A stretch of DNA of 13,893 nucleotides, taken from assembly GCA_018816605.1 (NCBI GenBank), contig JAHIVS010000150.1:1-13893 (forward strand). The letters run 5' to 3'. How positions within the stretch are numbered: position 1 is the first letter of the stretch; every line of letters starts with the position of its first letter. The DNA is from Pseudomonadota bacterium. Its GTDB lineage: Bacteria > Desulfobacterota > Desulfobacteria > Desulfobacterales > Desulfobacteraceae. The translations under genes were made by a program, and so were the position numbers. Of this stretch, positions 1-8,021 are shown piece by piece. The notes under the pieces were generated by a model. That model saw only the letters and a program-made list of their open reading frames with translations, was not told the DNA's origin and did no database searches.

Positions 1-1181
1 CGGCTCACGGCCCCGATGGAATCCTTGGAAATGGAACTTGCTACAATAAGGCAGATGCCCATGGGAGGCGTAAGCATGCCGATGGACAGGTTGACCACCA
101 CGATCACCCCCAGCTGGATCAAATCGATGCCCAGAGACGGCAGCATGGCAGTGATCATGGGAACCAGCAGGATCAGGGCGGCCGTGGTTTCAACAAAAAT
201 ACCGGCAGAAAGGAGCATCAGGTTGATGAGCAAAAGCAACAGGGTCGGGTTGTCCGTCATTCCCAAAAGGCTGCCTGCCAGGGCGGCAGGGATCTCTTCC
301 ATGGCCGCAATCCAGGAAAAAACCGATGCCGTGGCAATGATGAACATGACCACGGATGAAGTAACAGAAGCCTGCCTGAAGATGGGGAAAATATCTTCAA
401 ATCCAATCTGCCGGTACACGGCCATGGAAACAAACAAGGAATAGACAACGGCCACGGCTGCCGATTCCGTTGCCGTAAAAACACCGAACAATATCCCGCC
501 TAAGATAATAACGGGCGCCCCCAGGGCCAGGAAAGCCCGCTGAAACGTCCGACAAATAGTCGTGAAAGAGAAGGGCGTGTCCGGCGAATATCCGTTTTTC
601 TTTGCAATAAGGGTGGAAACCCCGATCAGAGAAATCCCGATGAGCAACCCCGGCAGGATACCGGCGGCAAAAAGCCGGCTGATGGATGCCCCGGTGAGAA
701 ACCCGAAAATGATCATGGGAATGGAGGGCGGGATCACCACTCCCAACGAACCGCCCGAGGCCTGAACCGCTGCTGCAAAATCAGACGGATACCCCGAGCG
801 TTTCATGGCAGGGATAAGGACGGCACCCACGGCTGCGGCATCTGCCGCAGCAGAGCCTGATATCCCTGCAAAAAACATGGCCGACACGATGGAGACCGCT
901 GCAAGCCCCCCCGGAAGCCACCCGGTCAGGGCATTTGCAAAATCAATGAGCCGCCCTGAAATTCCGCCCCGCTCCATGATCACACCGGCATACATGAACA
1001 AAGGCACGGCCATTAAATGAAAAGAATCCGTGCCTGAAAACATTCGCTGGACCACCATCATCAGCGAAAAATCCCCCTGGATCAGGATGGCCAGGGCAGA
1101 GGCCGTACCAATGGCAATGGCAATGGGGGTGTTGAGCAGAAAAAGGAAAAACAGGGACAAAATAAGCAGCTGTGGTATCAT
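1..1181 (-). CDS. dctM: TRAP transporter large permease DctM (C-terminus outside window)
   Basis: Large membrane subunit of a tripartite ATP-independent periplasmic (TRAP) transporter, which carries the substrate across the inner membrane using an ion gradient. About 393 codons are visible of a usual 420-430, so only the C-terminal end is missing. The protein starts MIPQLLILSLFF and is hydrophobic throughout. Family signatures are clear: a GISGSAAADAAAVG segment near residues 106-119, GVVIPPSIPMIIFG near 147-160, and a later FVETTAALILLVP segment. The start is fixed by the ATGA overlap with dctQ (ATG at 1181-1179, TGA of dctQ at 1180-1178) and a purine-rich GGGGAAGAG just upstream, so translation is probably coupled. 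The family is certain; the substrate (often a C4-dicarboxylate or another organic acid) cannot be read from the sequence. Confidence 0.95.
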   Translation of the reverse strand, partial: MIPQLLILSLFFLFLLNTPIAIAIGTASALAILIQGDFSLMMVVQRMFSGTDSFHLMAVPLFMYAGVIMERGGISGRLIDFANALTGWLPGGLAAVSIVSAMFFAGISGSAAADAAAVGAVLIPAMKRSGYPSDFAAAVQASGGSLGVVIPPSIPMIIFGFLTGASISRLFAAGILPGLLIGISLIGVSTLIAKKNGYSPDTPFSFTTICRTFQRAFLALGAPVIILGGILFGVFTATESAAVAVVYSLFVSMAVYRQIGFEDIFPIFRQASVTSSVVMFIIATASVFSWIAAMEEIPAALAGSLLGMTDNPTLLLLLINLMLLSAGIFVETTAALILLVPMITAMLPSLGIDLIQLGVIVVVNLSIGMLTPPMGICLIVASSISKDSIGAVS

Positions 1182-1666
1182 CTCTTCCCCTTTGGAAAGA
1201 AGAGTTCCCTGGACAAAAAGGCCAGCCCGTGGACCCAGAATATCATTCCGCTCAAGGGAACAACCCCCATGATCACCCATTTGGGAAGAGACAGGGCCGG
1301 GGAGATCTGGAGCCGCACAAAAAAGGCAAATTCCGCCCCCTGGATCACCATGAGGGTAAACAGAAACATGGATGCCCCGTGGACCAACAGGTTTGCCCCG
1401 TATTGCAGGCCGGGGGGCAGCCTTCGGTACAAGACATCCACCCCTGGATGGGCCCCATAATAATAGGCGACAGTCGCCCCCAGAAACGTCAGCCACACCA
1501 ATAAAAACCGGGCCGTCTCTTCGGACCAGAACAACGAATAATTGAGCACATACCGGGAAAAAACCTGGACTGCAACGACAACGGCCATACAGATGCCCAT
1601 GACGCAGACCAGGTTTTCCACCCACAGGTTCAGCCGACGGCTCATGCGACCCAAACGATCTGTCAT
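1178..1666 (-). CDS. dctQ: TRAP transporter small permease DctQ
   Basis: Small membrane subunit of the TRAP transporter, which partners DctM in the inner membrane. The 162-residue length is normal for the family, with four predicted membrane helices (about residues 20-40, 52-70, 88-108 and 130-150). The DctQ hallmark is present: an FSRYVLNYSLFWSEE segment at about 36-50 followed by TARFLLVWLTFLGA. The gene starts 14 bases after the dctP stop with an AAGGA Shine-Dalgarno sequence, and its TGA overlaps the dctM ATG. It therefore sits between the binding protein and the large permease in one transcript. Confidence 0.95.
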   Translation of the reverse strand: MTDRLGRMSRRLNLWVENLVCVMGICMAVVVAVQVFSRYVLNYSLFWSEETARFLLVWLTFLGATVAYYYGAHPGVDVLYRRLPPGLQYGANLLVHGASMFLFTLMVIQGAEFAFFVRLQISPALSLPKWVIMGVVPLSGMIFWVHGLAFLSRELFFPKGKR

Positions 1667-1680
1667 GATATTCCTTGTGA

Positions 1681-2652
1681 TTACTTTACGGCATCCAGCA
1701 ATTGGATCAACAGCCCCTGTACTTTGGGGTCTGCATAGAGATCCATTTCTTTAAGACCGGCCACCTTTCTGCGGAAGGCATCGATATCGGGATTTTCCAC
1801 CACCTGCATTCCCTTTTCCTTGAGCAGGGCCAGACGGCCGATATTTTTCTTTCTATTGTCCTGTCGCTGGAAAACGGCCGCTTCCTTAATGGCCGAGGAG
1901 ATCAATGCCTGGTTTTCAGGCAAGAGTGCGGTAAACCATTTCAGAGAGGCCACATTGATATGGGAGGAATACACATGCCGGGTCAGGGTCATAAATTTCT
2001 GGATCTCATAAAACTTATACACCTCCATGACCCAGAGGGGGTTTTCCTGCCCGTCAATGACCCCTTGCTCCAATTCCGTATAAATGGGCCAGGGCATGGG
2101 CGTGGGATTGGCCCCCAGGGTCTGCCAGATGGTTTTGTGGAGTGCCGAGGACATGACACGGATTTTCAGGCCTTTTACATCCCCGGGCGCACCAACCGCA
2201 TGTTTATTATTGCTCAGGTTCCTGAACCCGTTTTCAGAAAAGCAAAGCCCTTTAAAACCGATATTCTCAAGGCTTGCAAGAATTTTCTCCCCCAGGGGGC
2301 CGTCCAGAATACTGTCTGCCTGGGCATGGTCCTTGAACAGAAAAGGATAATTGATCACCCGGACAATGGGGTCAAAGGTGTCAAAAGGTCCGTCGGTAAT
2401 CACCCCCATTTGAAGGGTGCCCATCTGTATCTGCTGGAGGATCTCGGTCTCATTGCCGATGGAAGCCGAATGGAATATTTTCACTTCAAAGGCGTTATCC
2501 GAACCTTCTTCCACAAGTTCCTTGAATCGGTCCGCCACAATGTTCTGGGCAGACCCGGGCTTGGTCACCACCCCCAGCTTAATGGTGGTTGCTGCCAGGG
2601 CCGGGCCAAAGATCACCAGCCACACAAGTATCCCAAGACTGATTTTTTTCAT
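1681..2652 (-). CDS. dctP: TRAP transporter periplasmic solute-binding protein DctP
   Basis: Periplasmic substrate-binding subunit of the TRAP system. I chose the ATG at 2652, giving 323 residues. An upstream in-frame TTG at 2670 would add MAKGES, but the AAAAGGGGA ribosome-binding sequence then lies inside that extension. From the ATG a classic signal peptide follows (MKKISLGILVWLVIFGPALA, cleavage after about residue 20). DctP-family features are the GLKIRV segment at 161-166, with the Arg that normally salt-bridges a substrate carboxylate (R165), an NGFRNLSN segment at 141-148 and a DGQENPLW segment at 200-207. The conserved Arg favours a carboxylate substrate, but which one is unknown. 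It is the first gene of the operon, behind a candidate promoter at 2702-2730. Confidence 0.94.
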   Translation of the reverse strand: MKKISLGILVWLVIFGPALAATTIKLGVVTKPGSAQNIVADRFKELVEEGSDNAFEVKIFHSASIGNETEILQQIQMGTLQMGVITDGPFDTFDPIVRVINYPFLFKDHAQADSILDGPLGEKILASLENIGFKGLCFSENGFRNLSNNKHAVGAPGDVKGLKIRVMSSALHKTIWQTLGANPTPMPWPIYTELEQGVIDGQENPLWVMEVYKFYEIQKFMTLTRHVYSSHINVASLKWFTALLPENQALISSAIKEAAVFQRQDNRKKNIGRLALLKEKGMQVVENPDIDAFRRKVAGLKEMDLYADPKVQGLLIQLLDAVK

Positions 2653-2701
2653 GGATTCCCCTTTTGCCAAATATCTGTTTGATTTCTCCTATACCCTGAC
2701 C

Positions 2702-2730
2702 TTCTTATGAAAAGAAATCCATGAAGTCAA
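2702..2730 (-). promoter_or_regulatory. Candidate sigma-70 promoter of the dctPQM operon
   Basis: Read on the minus strand, TTGACT (2730-2725) is followed after 17 bases by TAAGAA (2707-2702). The -35 box matches the consensus at five of six positions; the -10 box is weak. It would leave a leader of about 40 bases before the dctP ATG. It was found by eye and is not proven. Confidence 0.35.
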
Positions 2731-2775
2731 GGAAATGACTTTCAAATTCTATCCCCGTTAAAAATCAGTGATGAC

Positions 2776-2790
2776 CAATTCATTCAATTG
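2776..2790. promoter_or_regulatory. Short dyad in the dctP/SulP divergent intergenic region
   Basis: CAATT-cattc-AATTG forms a 5-bp inverted repeat about 60 bases upstream of the SulP-like gene. It overlaps a weak promoter-like pair (TTCATT at 2779 and TATTGT at 2801). It could be an operator serving one or both divergent genes, but in AT-rich intergenic DNA such a dyad can also arise by chance. The rest of 2653-2850 shows only the dctP promoter candidate and the AAGGA ribosome-binding site before 2851. Confidence 0.2.
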
Positions 2791-2850
2791 TGTTATTGGC
2801 TATTGTGGGCACTGCCCCTCCCCTAATTCAAAAAAACGGAAAGGACTCGT

Positions 2851-5115
2851 ATGGACACTTCGGACATCACCGCTGACACTTCTTTGTTTTCCAGGCTGAT
2901 CCGATTGCTGAAACCCACCTCACTTCTTCCTGCCATGACGGCAGGCACCAGCAATGCAATATTGATCATCAGCGTTGAGTTGTCTTTTGCTGCCATGCTG
3001 TTCTCCCAGGACCTCTCTTCTTTCATGTCAAAGGGAATCGGCATTCTTCTTTTCGGAACCTTTATCATCGGGATGCTCACCACGATATTCAGTTCCCACC
3101 CCAGCGCGGCAGCGCTTGTACAGGATGCCCCTGTGGCAATCCTGGGCCTGCCCCTGGTCGCCATTTCCGCCACAATGGCTGGGGCTGGGGCATCCCAGGA
3201 ATCCATTTTTTATACCGCCATCCTGACCATTGCCATTTCCACTCTGGTCACGGGCCTGCTCATGATCGGCATGGCCCGTTTCAAACTGGGAAATTTTGTA
3301 CGCTTTATACCATACCCTGTTATCGGCGGATTCCTGGCCGGCATCGGATGGCTTTTGTTCAAGGGCGGCATCGGTGTGATGACCCGTCTTCCCATGGATA
3401 TGTCTTGTCTGTCTTCTCTGTTGCTTCCCATTGCCCTTTTAAAATGGGTCCCCGGGGTTTTCTTTGCCGCAGGGCTATACTATCTGCTGAGGACCTACTC
3501 CCATTTCATGATATTTCCGGGCATGGTTGTCAGCGCCATTGTTCTCTTTTTTGCCATCCTGGGGATTTCAGGCACCACCTTTTCCCAGGCCCAGCTTGCC
3601 GGATGGTTTCTGGGCCCCTTTCCCAGGGGAGCCCTGTGGGAGCCTGTCTCCCCTTCCGGATTGTTACTGGTGCGCTGGGATCTTGTGTGGGGGCAATCTC
3701 TGACCATGGTGTCCATTTTCATCATCTCCATTATTTCCCTGCTCTTAAATGCCAGCGGACTTGAGCTGGTATCCAGAAAAGACATTGATCTGAACAAAGA
3801 ACTCAAGGTTGCCGGAGCTTCCAATATTCTGGCCTCTTTTGTGGGAAGCGCCCCGGGATACATGGGGCTTGCCACCTCTGCCCTTTTCCACAAACTGACA
3901 CCGGGCAGCAGGCTTTCCGGCTTTATTTCCTCTGTCCTCATCGGGGGCGTTCTCATTGCCGGCACATCCGCAATTGCGGGATTCCCAAGGCCCCTGGCCG
4001 GAGCCTTGCTGGTATTGGTGGGTATTGACATGATGTGGGAATGGCTCCGTGACAGCTGGTTCAAACTGCCGAAAACAGACTATTTTTTAATCCTTGTCAT
4101 TCTTGTGGTGATTGCCAGTTTCGGATTTCTGGAAGGGGTTGCCACAGGCCTTTTCATTGCGGCTGTTCTTTTTGTGGTCAATTATAGCCGTATTGATATT
4201 GTCAAATCTTCCAGCTCCGGGAAAAACCTTCAAAGCAATGTTGAAAGATCCGCCCCCCATCGATGGATTCTGAACAAAAAAGGAGACCAGATCCTGATCC
4301 TCCAGCTCCAGGGGTTTATTTTCTTTGGCACGGCCAACCAGCTGAGAACCCGGATCATTGAAAAAGCAACTGCCCAGAAACAATCCCCATTAAACTATAT
4401 TGTCCTGGATTTCCATAAGGTCAACGGATTTGACTCTTCGGCCGTCAACAGCTTTGAAAGGATCCATCAATTTACCCAGGCCCAGAATATTTGCCTTGTC
4501 TTTGTCAATATCACACCGCCACTGAGGGAGCAATTCAACAAAACAAACCTGACCCCGGATTTTGTGTGGTTTTTTTCAGATCTTGACCATGGCCTCGAGT
4601 GGTGCGAAGACCAATTGCTGAACATGGAAAAAAAGGCCGCGGCCCCCAAAAAAGACCAGGTATTTGAATCCACCTTTGACGATATGTGGGTGGCCCTTGC
4701 CCAGATGGAAAACTTCGAACAATTGCTTTCCGGCATGGCCGGCTATTTAACCTTGGGGCGAATTCAGCCAGACCGGTTCTTATTCCAGAAGGGAGAACCC
4801 ATTCAGGGCCTCTACTTTATTGAGTCAGGCCGGATTTCCATCTTCCTGGATCAAGAAGGGGGTAACCCGCCCATCCGGTTGCGGACAATGGGGCCCGGAA
4901 GCATAATCGGAGAACAAGGGGACTGTGATCAAAACAATTCCACCACCTCGGTTATGGGTGTCTCTTCCGGTCAGGTCTACCATTTGTCACGCAAGAACCT
5001 TGAAACCATGGAAAAAAACAATCCTGAACTTGCCTTCAAACTCTACAAGCATATGACCCAGATTCTGTCGGAAAGACTGTGCAAAACAAACAATATCATC
5101 CGGGATTTGATATAG
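2851..5115 (+). CDS. SulP-like anion transporter with STAS and cyclic-nucleotide-binding-like domains
   Basis: A 754-residue inner-membrane protein with three parts. Residues about 25-445 are a polytopic SulP/SLC26-type transport domain, including an RFIPYPVIGGFLAGIGW stretch at 151-167. Residues about 470-590 form a STAS domain with a GFDSSAVNSF core (526-535) where the conserved Asp-Ser lies. Residues about 625-750 form a cyclic-nucleotide-binding-like beta-roll (GEPIQGLYFIESGRISIF, then GSIIGEQGD). The N-terminal region lacks the usual bacterial SulP QAMAYA/LPP-GLY signature, so substrate prediction is weak; sulfate is only one possibility. In the cNBD the phosphate-binding Arg is not visible: after GE (687-688) the sequence runs DCDQNNSTTSV rather than PR-S/T-A. 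The start has AAGGA ten bases upstream. It is divergent from the TRAP operon and probably monocistronic. Confidence 0.88.
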   Translation: MDTSDITADTSLFSRLIRLLKPTSLLPAMTAGTSNAILIISVELSFAAMLFSQDLSSFMSKGIGILLFGTFIIGMLTTIFSSHPSAAALVQDAPVAILGLPLVAISATMAGAGASQESIFYTAILTIAISTLVTGLLMIGMARFKLGNFVRFIPYPVIGGFLAGIGWLLFKGGIGVMTRLPMDMSCLSSLLLPIALLKWVPGVFFAAGLYYLLRTYSHFMIFPGMVVSAIVLFFAILGISGTTFSQAQLAGWFLGPFPRGALWEPVSPSGLLLVRWDLVWGQSLTMVSIFIISIISLLLNASGLELVSRKDIDLNKELKVAGASNILASFVGSAPGYMGLATSALFHKLTPGSRLSGFISSVLIGGVLIAGTSAIAGFPRPLAGALLVLVGIDMMWEWLRDSWFKLPKTDYFLILVILVVIASFGFLEGVATGLFIAAVLFVVNYSRIDIVKSSSSGKNLQSNVERSAPHRWILNKKGDQILILQLQGFIFFGTANQLRTRIIEKATAQKQSPLNYIVLDFHKVNGFDSSAVNSFERIHQFTQAQNICLVFVNITPPLREQFNKTNLTPDFVWFFSDLDHGLEWCEDQLLNMEKKAAAPKKDQVFESTFDDMWVALAQMENFEQLLSGMAGYLTLGRIQPDRFLFQKGEPIQGLYFIESGRISIFLDQEGGNPPIRLRTMGPGSIIGEQGDCDQNNSTTSVMGVSSGQVYHLSRKNLETMEKNNPELAFKLYKHMTQILSERLCKTNNIIRDLI

Positions 5116-5178
5116 GTTTTCCCGCCATTACCCCGGCAAACGGGCCATTAAAAAGTTTTATCCCAAAAAAAATAACCA

Positions 5179-5208
5179 TTGACAAGGAGGATCTTCTGAC
5201 CGTATCAC
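5179..5208 (+). promoter_or_regulatory. Candidate promoter of the cytochrome-yaaA unit
   Basis: A perfect TTGACA (5179-5184) is followed after 18 bases by TATCAC (5203-5208). Transcription would start near 5215, about 40 bases before the cytochrome ATG. A second -10-like TACAAT sits at 5221-5226 without a good -35 partner. The assignment is by eye. Confidence 0.4.
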
Positions 5209-5256
5209 TAAAAAAAAATATACAATTATAACCCATCACCCCAAAGGGAACAAAAA

Positions 5257-5613
5257 ATGACAAAAAAAAATAAGACCCTCTCCTTCATCTGTTTAATCAT
5301 GGCAGGATTGATTTTTTCCCCTGTATCCATTCTTGCAGACCAGGCCCAGGGGAGAAAAGAGATCTTGCTGTACGGCGGCAATTCCGGCAACATTCTCTTT
5401 CCCCACCACCTGCACCAGACCATCGTAGAAGACTGCCAGACCTGCCATGATGATTTTGCCCAGGAGGAGGGCGCACTTGAGGCAGCTAAAAAAGCGGACG
5501 TGCTGAAGAAAAAACAGGTAATGAACGAAACCTGCCTCAAATGCCACAGGGCCTTAAAAAAAGCAGGGGAAAAATCAGGTCCGACCAATTGCAAGGAATG
5601 CCATACCAAATAA
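5257..5613 (+). CDS. Small periplasmic triheme c-type cytochrome (c3/c7 family)
   Basis: An exported electron carrier of 118 residues. The signal peptide is MTKKNKTLSFICLIMAGLIF followed by SPVSILA, with cleavage after about residue 27. Three heme-attachment motifs are present: CQTCH (60-64), CLKCH (93-97) and CKECH (112-116). A LFPHHLH segment (47-53) matches the FxHxxH distal-ligand motif of class III cytochromes. The size and three hemes resemble the c7 group, or a c3 lacking one heme. The only histidines outside the CXXCH motifs are H50, H51 and H53, so there is none between the first two heme motifs, where c7 proteins carry a distal ligand. It probably shuttles electrons between periplasmic redox enzymes and membrane complexes. 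yaaA follows 10 bases later, suggesting cotranscription. Confidence 0.92.
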   Translation: MTKKNKTLSFICLIMAGLIFSPVSILADQAQGRKEILLYGGNSGNILFPHHLHQTIVEDCQTCHDDFAQEEGALEAAKKADVLKKKQVMNETCLKCHRALKKAGEKSGPTNCKECHTK

Positions 5614-5623
5614 CGGTTTTTTC

Positions 5624-6367
5624 ATGAAGATACTGGTTTCCCCAACCAAAACCATGGCCTCTGACAGGACACCGGCAGGTCTTTTTCCGGAATTGGGCCG
5701 GCCCGGATTTGCGCCCGAGGCCGATACCCTGATCCGGGAATTGCAGCCCCTTGATTTTGGGACATTGAAAAAATTGTTTAAAACCAGTGAAAGACTGACC
5801 CAAAAAATCCAGGATCAAATCCGGGGATTTAACCTGGCAGACCCGAAGCCGGCTCTCTTTGTTTTCCAGGGAGAGGCCTTCAAGGCCATGAATCCTCAAA
5901 AATTCACATTGGACCAGCTGGAGTATGCCAATGATACTTTACACATTCTTTCCGGATTGTACGGGGTATTGCGGGCCAAGGACGGAATAAAACCCTATCG
6001 CCTGGATTTCAACACAACGCTTTCCATGGGTCTGGTCAAACACTTCTGGCAAGAAAAAATTGTTTCTTATTTTAAAAACCAGGTCCCCCAAAATGAGATC
6101 ATACTAAACCTGGCATCGAACGAATACAGCTGTGTTCTCAAATGCAGCCCCCTTGGGGACCGGATCATCACACTGCACTTTCTGGAAAGAGAAAATGGAA
6201 ATTTAAAAAATCTTTCGGTCAGGGCAAAACAGGCCAGGGGACTTTTTGCAGGAGAGATTATCCGAAAAAAGCTAACCGATGTCCGGGACGTAAAAAAAAT
6301 CATTCTATCCGATTATGAATATACCAAAGATCTTTCAAGCCGTACAGAATGGTTTTTTGTCCGCTGA
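5624..6367 (+). CDS. yaaA: YaaA family peroxide-stress protein (DUF328)
   Basis: A cytoplasmic protein of 247 residues, close to the roughly 258 of Escherichia coli YaaA, a DNA-binding protein that limits free iron and oxidative DNA damage under peroxide stress. Family blocks are in order: MKILVSPTKTM at the N-terminus (ISPAKT in E. coli), FVFQGEAFKAM (near residue 86), ILSGLYGVLRAKDGIKPYRL (near 108), a NLASNEYS block, a FLERENGNLKNLS block and AKQARGLFAGEII. The family call is firm; its physiological role in an anaerobe is inferred. It begins 10 bases after the cytochrome stop with no clear Shine-Dalgarno sequence (GGTTTTTTC precedes the ATG), so it may depend on translation of the cytochrome gene. 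Confidence 0.93.
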   Translation: MKILVSPTKTMASDRTPAGLFPELGRPGFAPEADTLIRELQPLDFGTLKKLFKTSERLTQKIQDQIRGFNLADPKPALFVFQGEAFKAMNPQKFTLDQLEYANDTLHILSGLYGVLRAKDGIKPYRLDFNTTLSMGLVKHFWQEKIVSYFKNQVPQNEIILNLASNEYSCVLKCSPLGDRIITLHFLERENGNLKNLSVRAKQARGLFAGEIIRKKLTDVRDVKKIILSDYEYTKDLSSRTEWFFVR

Positions 6368-6440
6368 TATGGTATGGACAAAGTTGTAACCCGATGGAAA
6401 GCAACCCTAACCTAAAAAATTCTTGAAAGAGGTACACCCG

Positions 6441-7958
6441 ATGACAGCATATCTTGGAGCGGTGGATCAGGGGACGACCAGTACCCGGTTTATTGTTTTT
6501 GACAAAAACGGGGCCATTATCAGCCTGAGCCAGATGGAACACGATCAGATCTGTCAAAAACCCGGGTGGGTCGAGCATGACGGCAGCCAGATCTGGAAGA
6601 ACACACAATCCGTCATCACACAAGCCCTGGACAAAGCCGGTATTTCAGGGCAGGACCTGGCCGCCATCGGCGTCACCAACCAGCGGGAAACCGTCATGGT
6701 CTGGGACAGGCACACGGGCAAACCCTTGCACAATGCCATTGTCTGGCAATGCACCCGTTCCCACGAAACCTGCAAACAACTGGACAAGAACCACGGCAAG
6801 GACGGATTTCGATCCAAAACAGGTCTGCCCACGGCCACCTATTTTTCCGGCCCCAAGATCAAATGGATGATGGACAATAACCCGGAGATTAAACGGGCGA
6901 TGGATAAGGGAGATGCCATTTGCGGCACCATGGACGCCTGGATCATCTGGAACCTGACCGGCGGGCCGGAGGGTGGCCGGCATGTAACCGATGTGACCAA
7001 TGCCTCCCGCACCCTGCTCATGAATCTGAACACCCTGGAATGGGATGACGAGATTTTGAAAATCATGGGAATCCCCAAAACCTGCCTGCCCCGGATTGTG
7101 CCCTCCTCCCATGCCACTGCATTTGGAAAGACAAAAGTTGACGGGCCATTCAAAACCCAGGTCCCTGTGGGAGGCGCCCTGGGGGACCAGCAGGCCGCCC
7201 TGTTCGGCCAGACCTGTTTTGAACCGGGTGAGGCCAAGAACACCTATGGCACCGGTTGTTTTCTGCTCTTTAATACCGGCTCCACCATTCGATTTTCCGA
7301 CCACGGGCTTTTGACCACCGTGGGATATCAGATCGGTTCTCAGAATGCGGTGTACGCCCTTGAGGGATCCATCGCCTATGCCGGAGCCCTGGTCCAGTGG
7401 GTAAGGGATAATCTGGGACTTGTCTCTTCTGCCCCGGAAATTGAAACCCTGGCCAATACCGTGAAAGACAACGGGGATGTCTATTGCGTACCTGCCTTTT
7501 CCGGCCTGTTTGCCCCTTACTGGCGGTCGGATGCCCGGGGGGTTATTGCCGGACTCACCCAGTTTGCCAACAAGGGCCACATTGCCCGCGCCGTTCTGGA
7601 GGCATCTGCCTTCCAGACAAAGGACATTGTGGAAGCCATCAACCAGGACCTGGGCAAGGGCTTTGACTTAAAAGGCCTGAAAGTGGACGGCGGTATGGTG
7701 GCCAACAATACCCTGATGCAATTCCAGGCCGACATCCTCAATGTATCGGTTACCCGGCCCGGGGTAGCGGAAACAACTGCCCTGGGGGCAGCCTATGCCG
7801 CCGGACTGGCCGTGGGTTTCTGGCCGGACACCAATGCCTTGAAAGAGAACTGGCATGTCCATTCCACCTGGGAACCCGATATGGAAGAACCCCAGCGCAA
7901 AGCCCTGTACGCCGGGTGGAAAAAAGCTGTTCAAAGAACCCTTGCATGGAAAGAATAA
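6441..7958 (+). CDS. glpK: Glycerol kinase
   Basis: Phosphorylates glycerol with ATP to sn-glycerol 3-phosphate in the cytoplasm. The 505 residues match the usual length (502 in E. coli). FGGY-kinase signatures are present: [16 protein letters not shown] (9-24), GWVEHD (42-47), GVTNQRET (77-84), [10 protein letters not shown] (248-257, with the catalytic-base Asp at 249), YGTGCFLL (269-276) and a late [18 protein letters not shown] block. I chose the ATG at 6441, with AAAGAGG upstream; an in-frame TTG at 6423 would precede the Shine-Dalgarno sequence. The loop that binds fructose 1,6-bisphosphate in E. coli (GGKGGTR before IPISG) is not conserved here (VDGPFKTQ), so that inhibition is probably absent. 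No glpF or glpD lies beside it. The 73-base gap from yaaA shows no strong promoter or terminator. Confidence 0.96.
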   Translation: MTAYLGAVDQGTTSTRFIVFDKNGAIISLSQMEHDQICQKPGWVEHDGSQIWKNTQSVITQALDKAGISGQDLAAIGVTNQRETVMVWDRHTGKPLHNAIVWQCTRSHETCKQLDKNHGKDGFRSKTGLPTATYFSGPKIKWMMDNNPEIKRAMDKGDAICGTMDAWIIWNLTGGPEGGRHVTDVTNASRTLLMNLNTLEWDDEILKIMGIPKTCLPRIVPSSHATAFGKTKVDGPFKTQVPVGGALGDQQAALFGQTCFEPGEAKNTYGTGCFLLFNTGSTIRFSDHGLLTTVGYQIGSQNAVYALEGSIAYAGALVQWVRDNLGLVSSAPEIETLANTVKDNGDVYCVPAFSGLFAPYWRSDARGVIAGLTQFANKGHIARAVLEASAFQTKDIVEAINQDLGKGFDLKGLKVDGGMVANNTLMQFQADILNVSVTRPGVAETTALGAAYAAGLAVGFWPDTNALKENWHVHSTWEPDMEEPQRKALYAGWKKAVQRTLAWKE

Positions 7959-7989
7959 GCAGATTTACTTGGACAAAAAAACATGTTAG

Positions 7990-8019
7990 AAACTCCTGAA
8001 CAAGAGCAAACAGGAGTTT
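7990..8019 (+). promoter_or_regulatory. Hairpin sequestering the methyltransferase ribosome-binding site
   Basis: AAACTCCTG (7990-7998) and CAGGAGTTT (8011-8019) are perfect 9-base inverted repeats with a 12-base loop. The right arm contains AGGAG (8012-8016), spaced five bases from the ATG at 8022, so in RNA the stem would cover the Shine-Dalgarno sequence. No T-run follows, so a Rho-independent terminator is unlikely. A translational control element is an inference from position. Confidence 0.5.
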
Positions 8020-8021
8020 GG

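Noticed and set aside
1702..2682. A 326-codon plus-strand open frame antisense to dctP
   Set aside because: It mirrors dctP, which has a signal peptide, family motifs and an operon context. The plus-strand translation has no recognisable domain, so it is a shadow of biased codon use.
5126..5160. Possible terminator after the SulP-like gene (CCCG-gcaaa-CGGG, with a repeated GCCATTA)
   Set aside because: The stem is only 4 bp and no T-run follows, so it is too weak to call.
6645..7580. A 311-codon minus-strand open frame inside glpK
   Set aside because: glpK is unmistakable on the plus strand, and the antisense product resembles no protein family.
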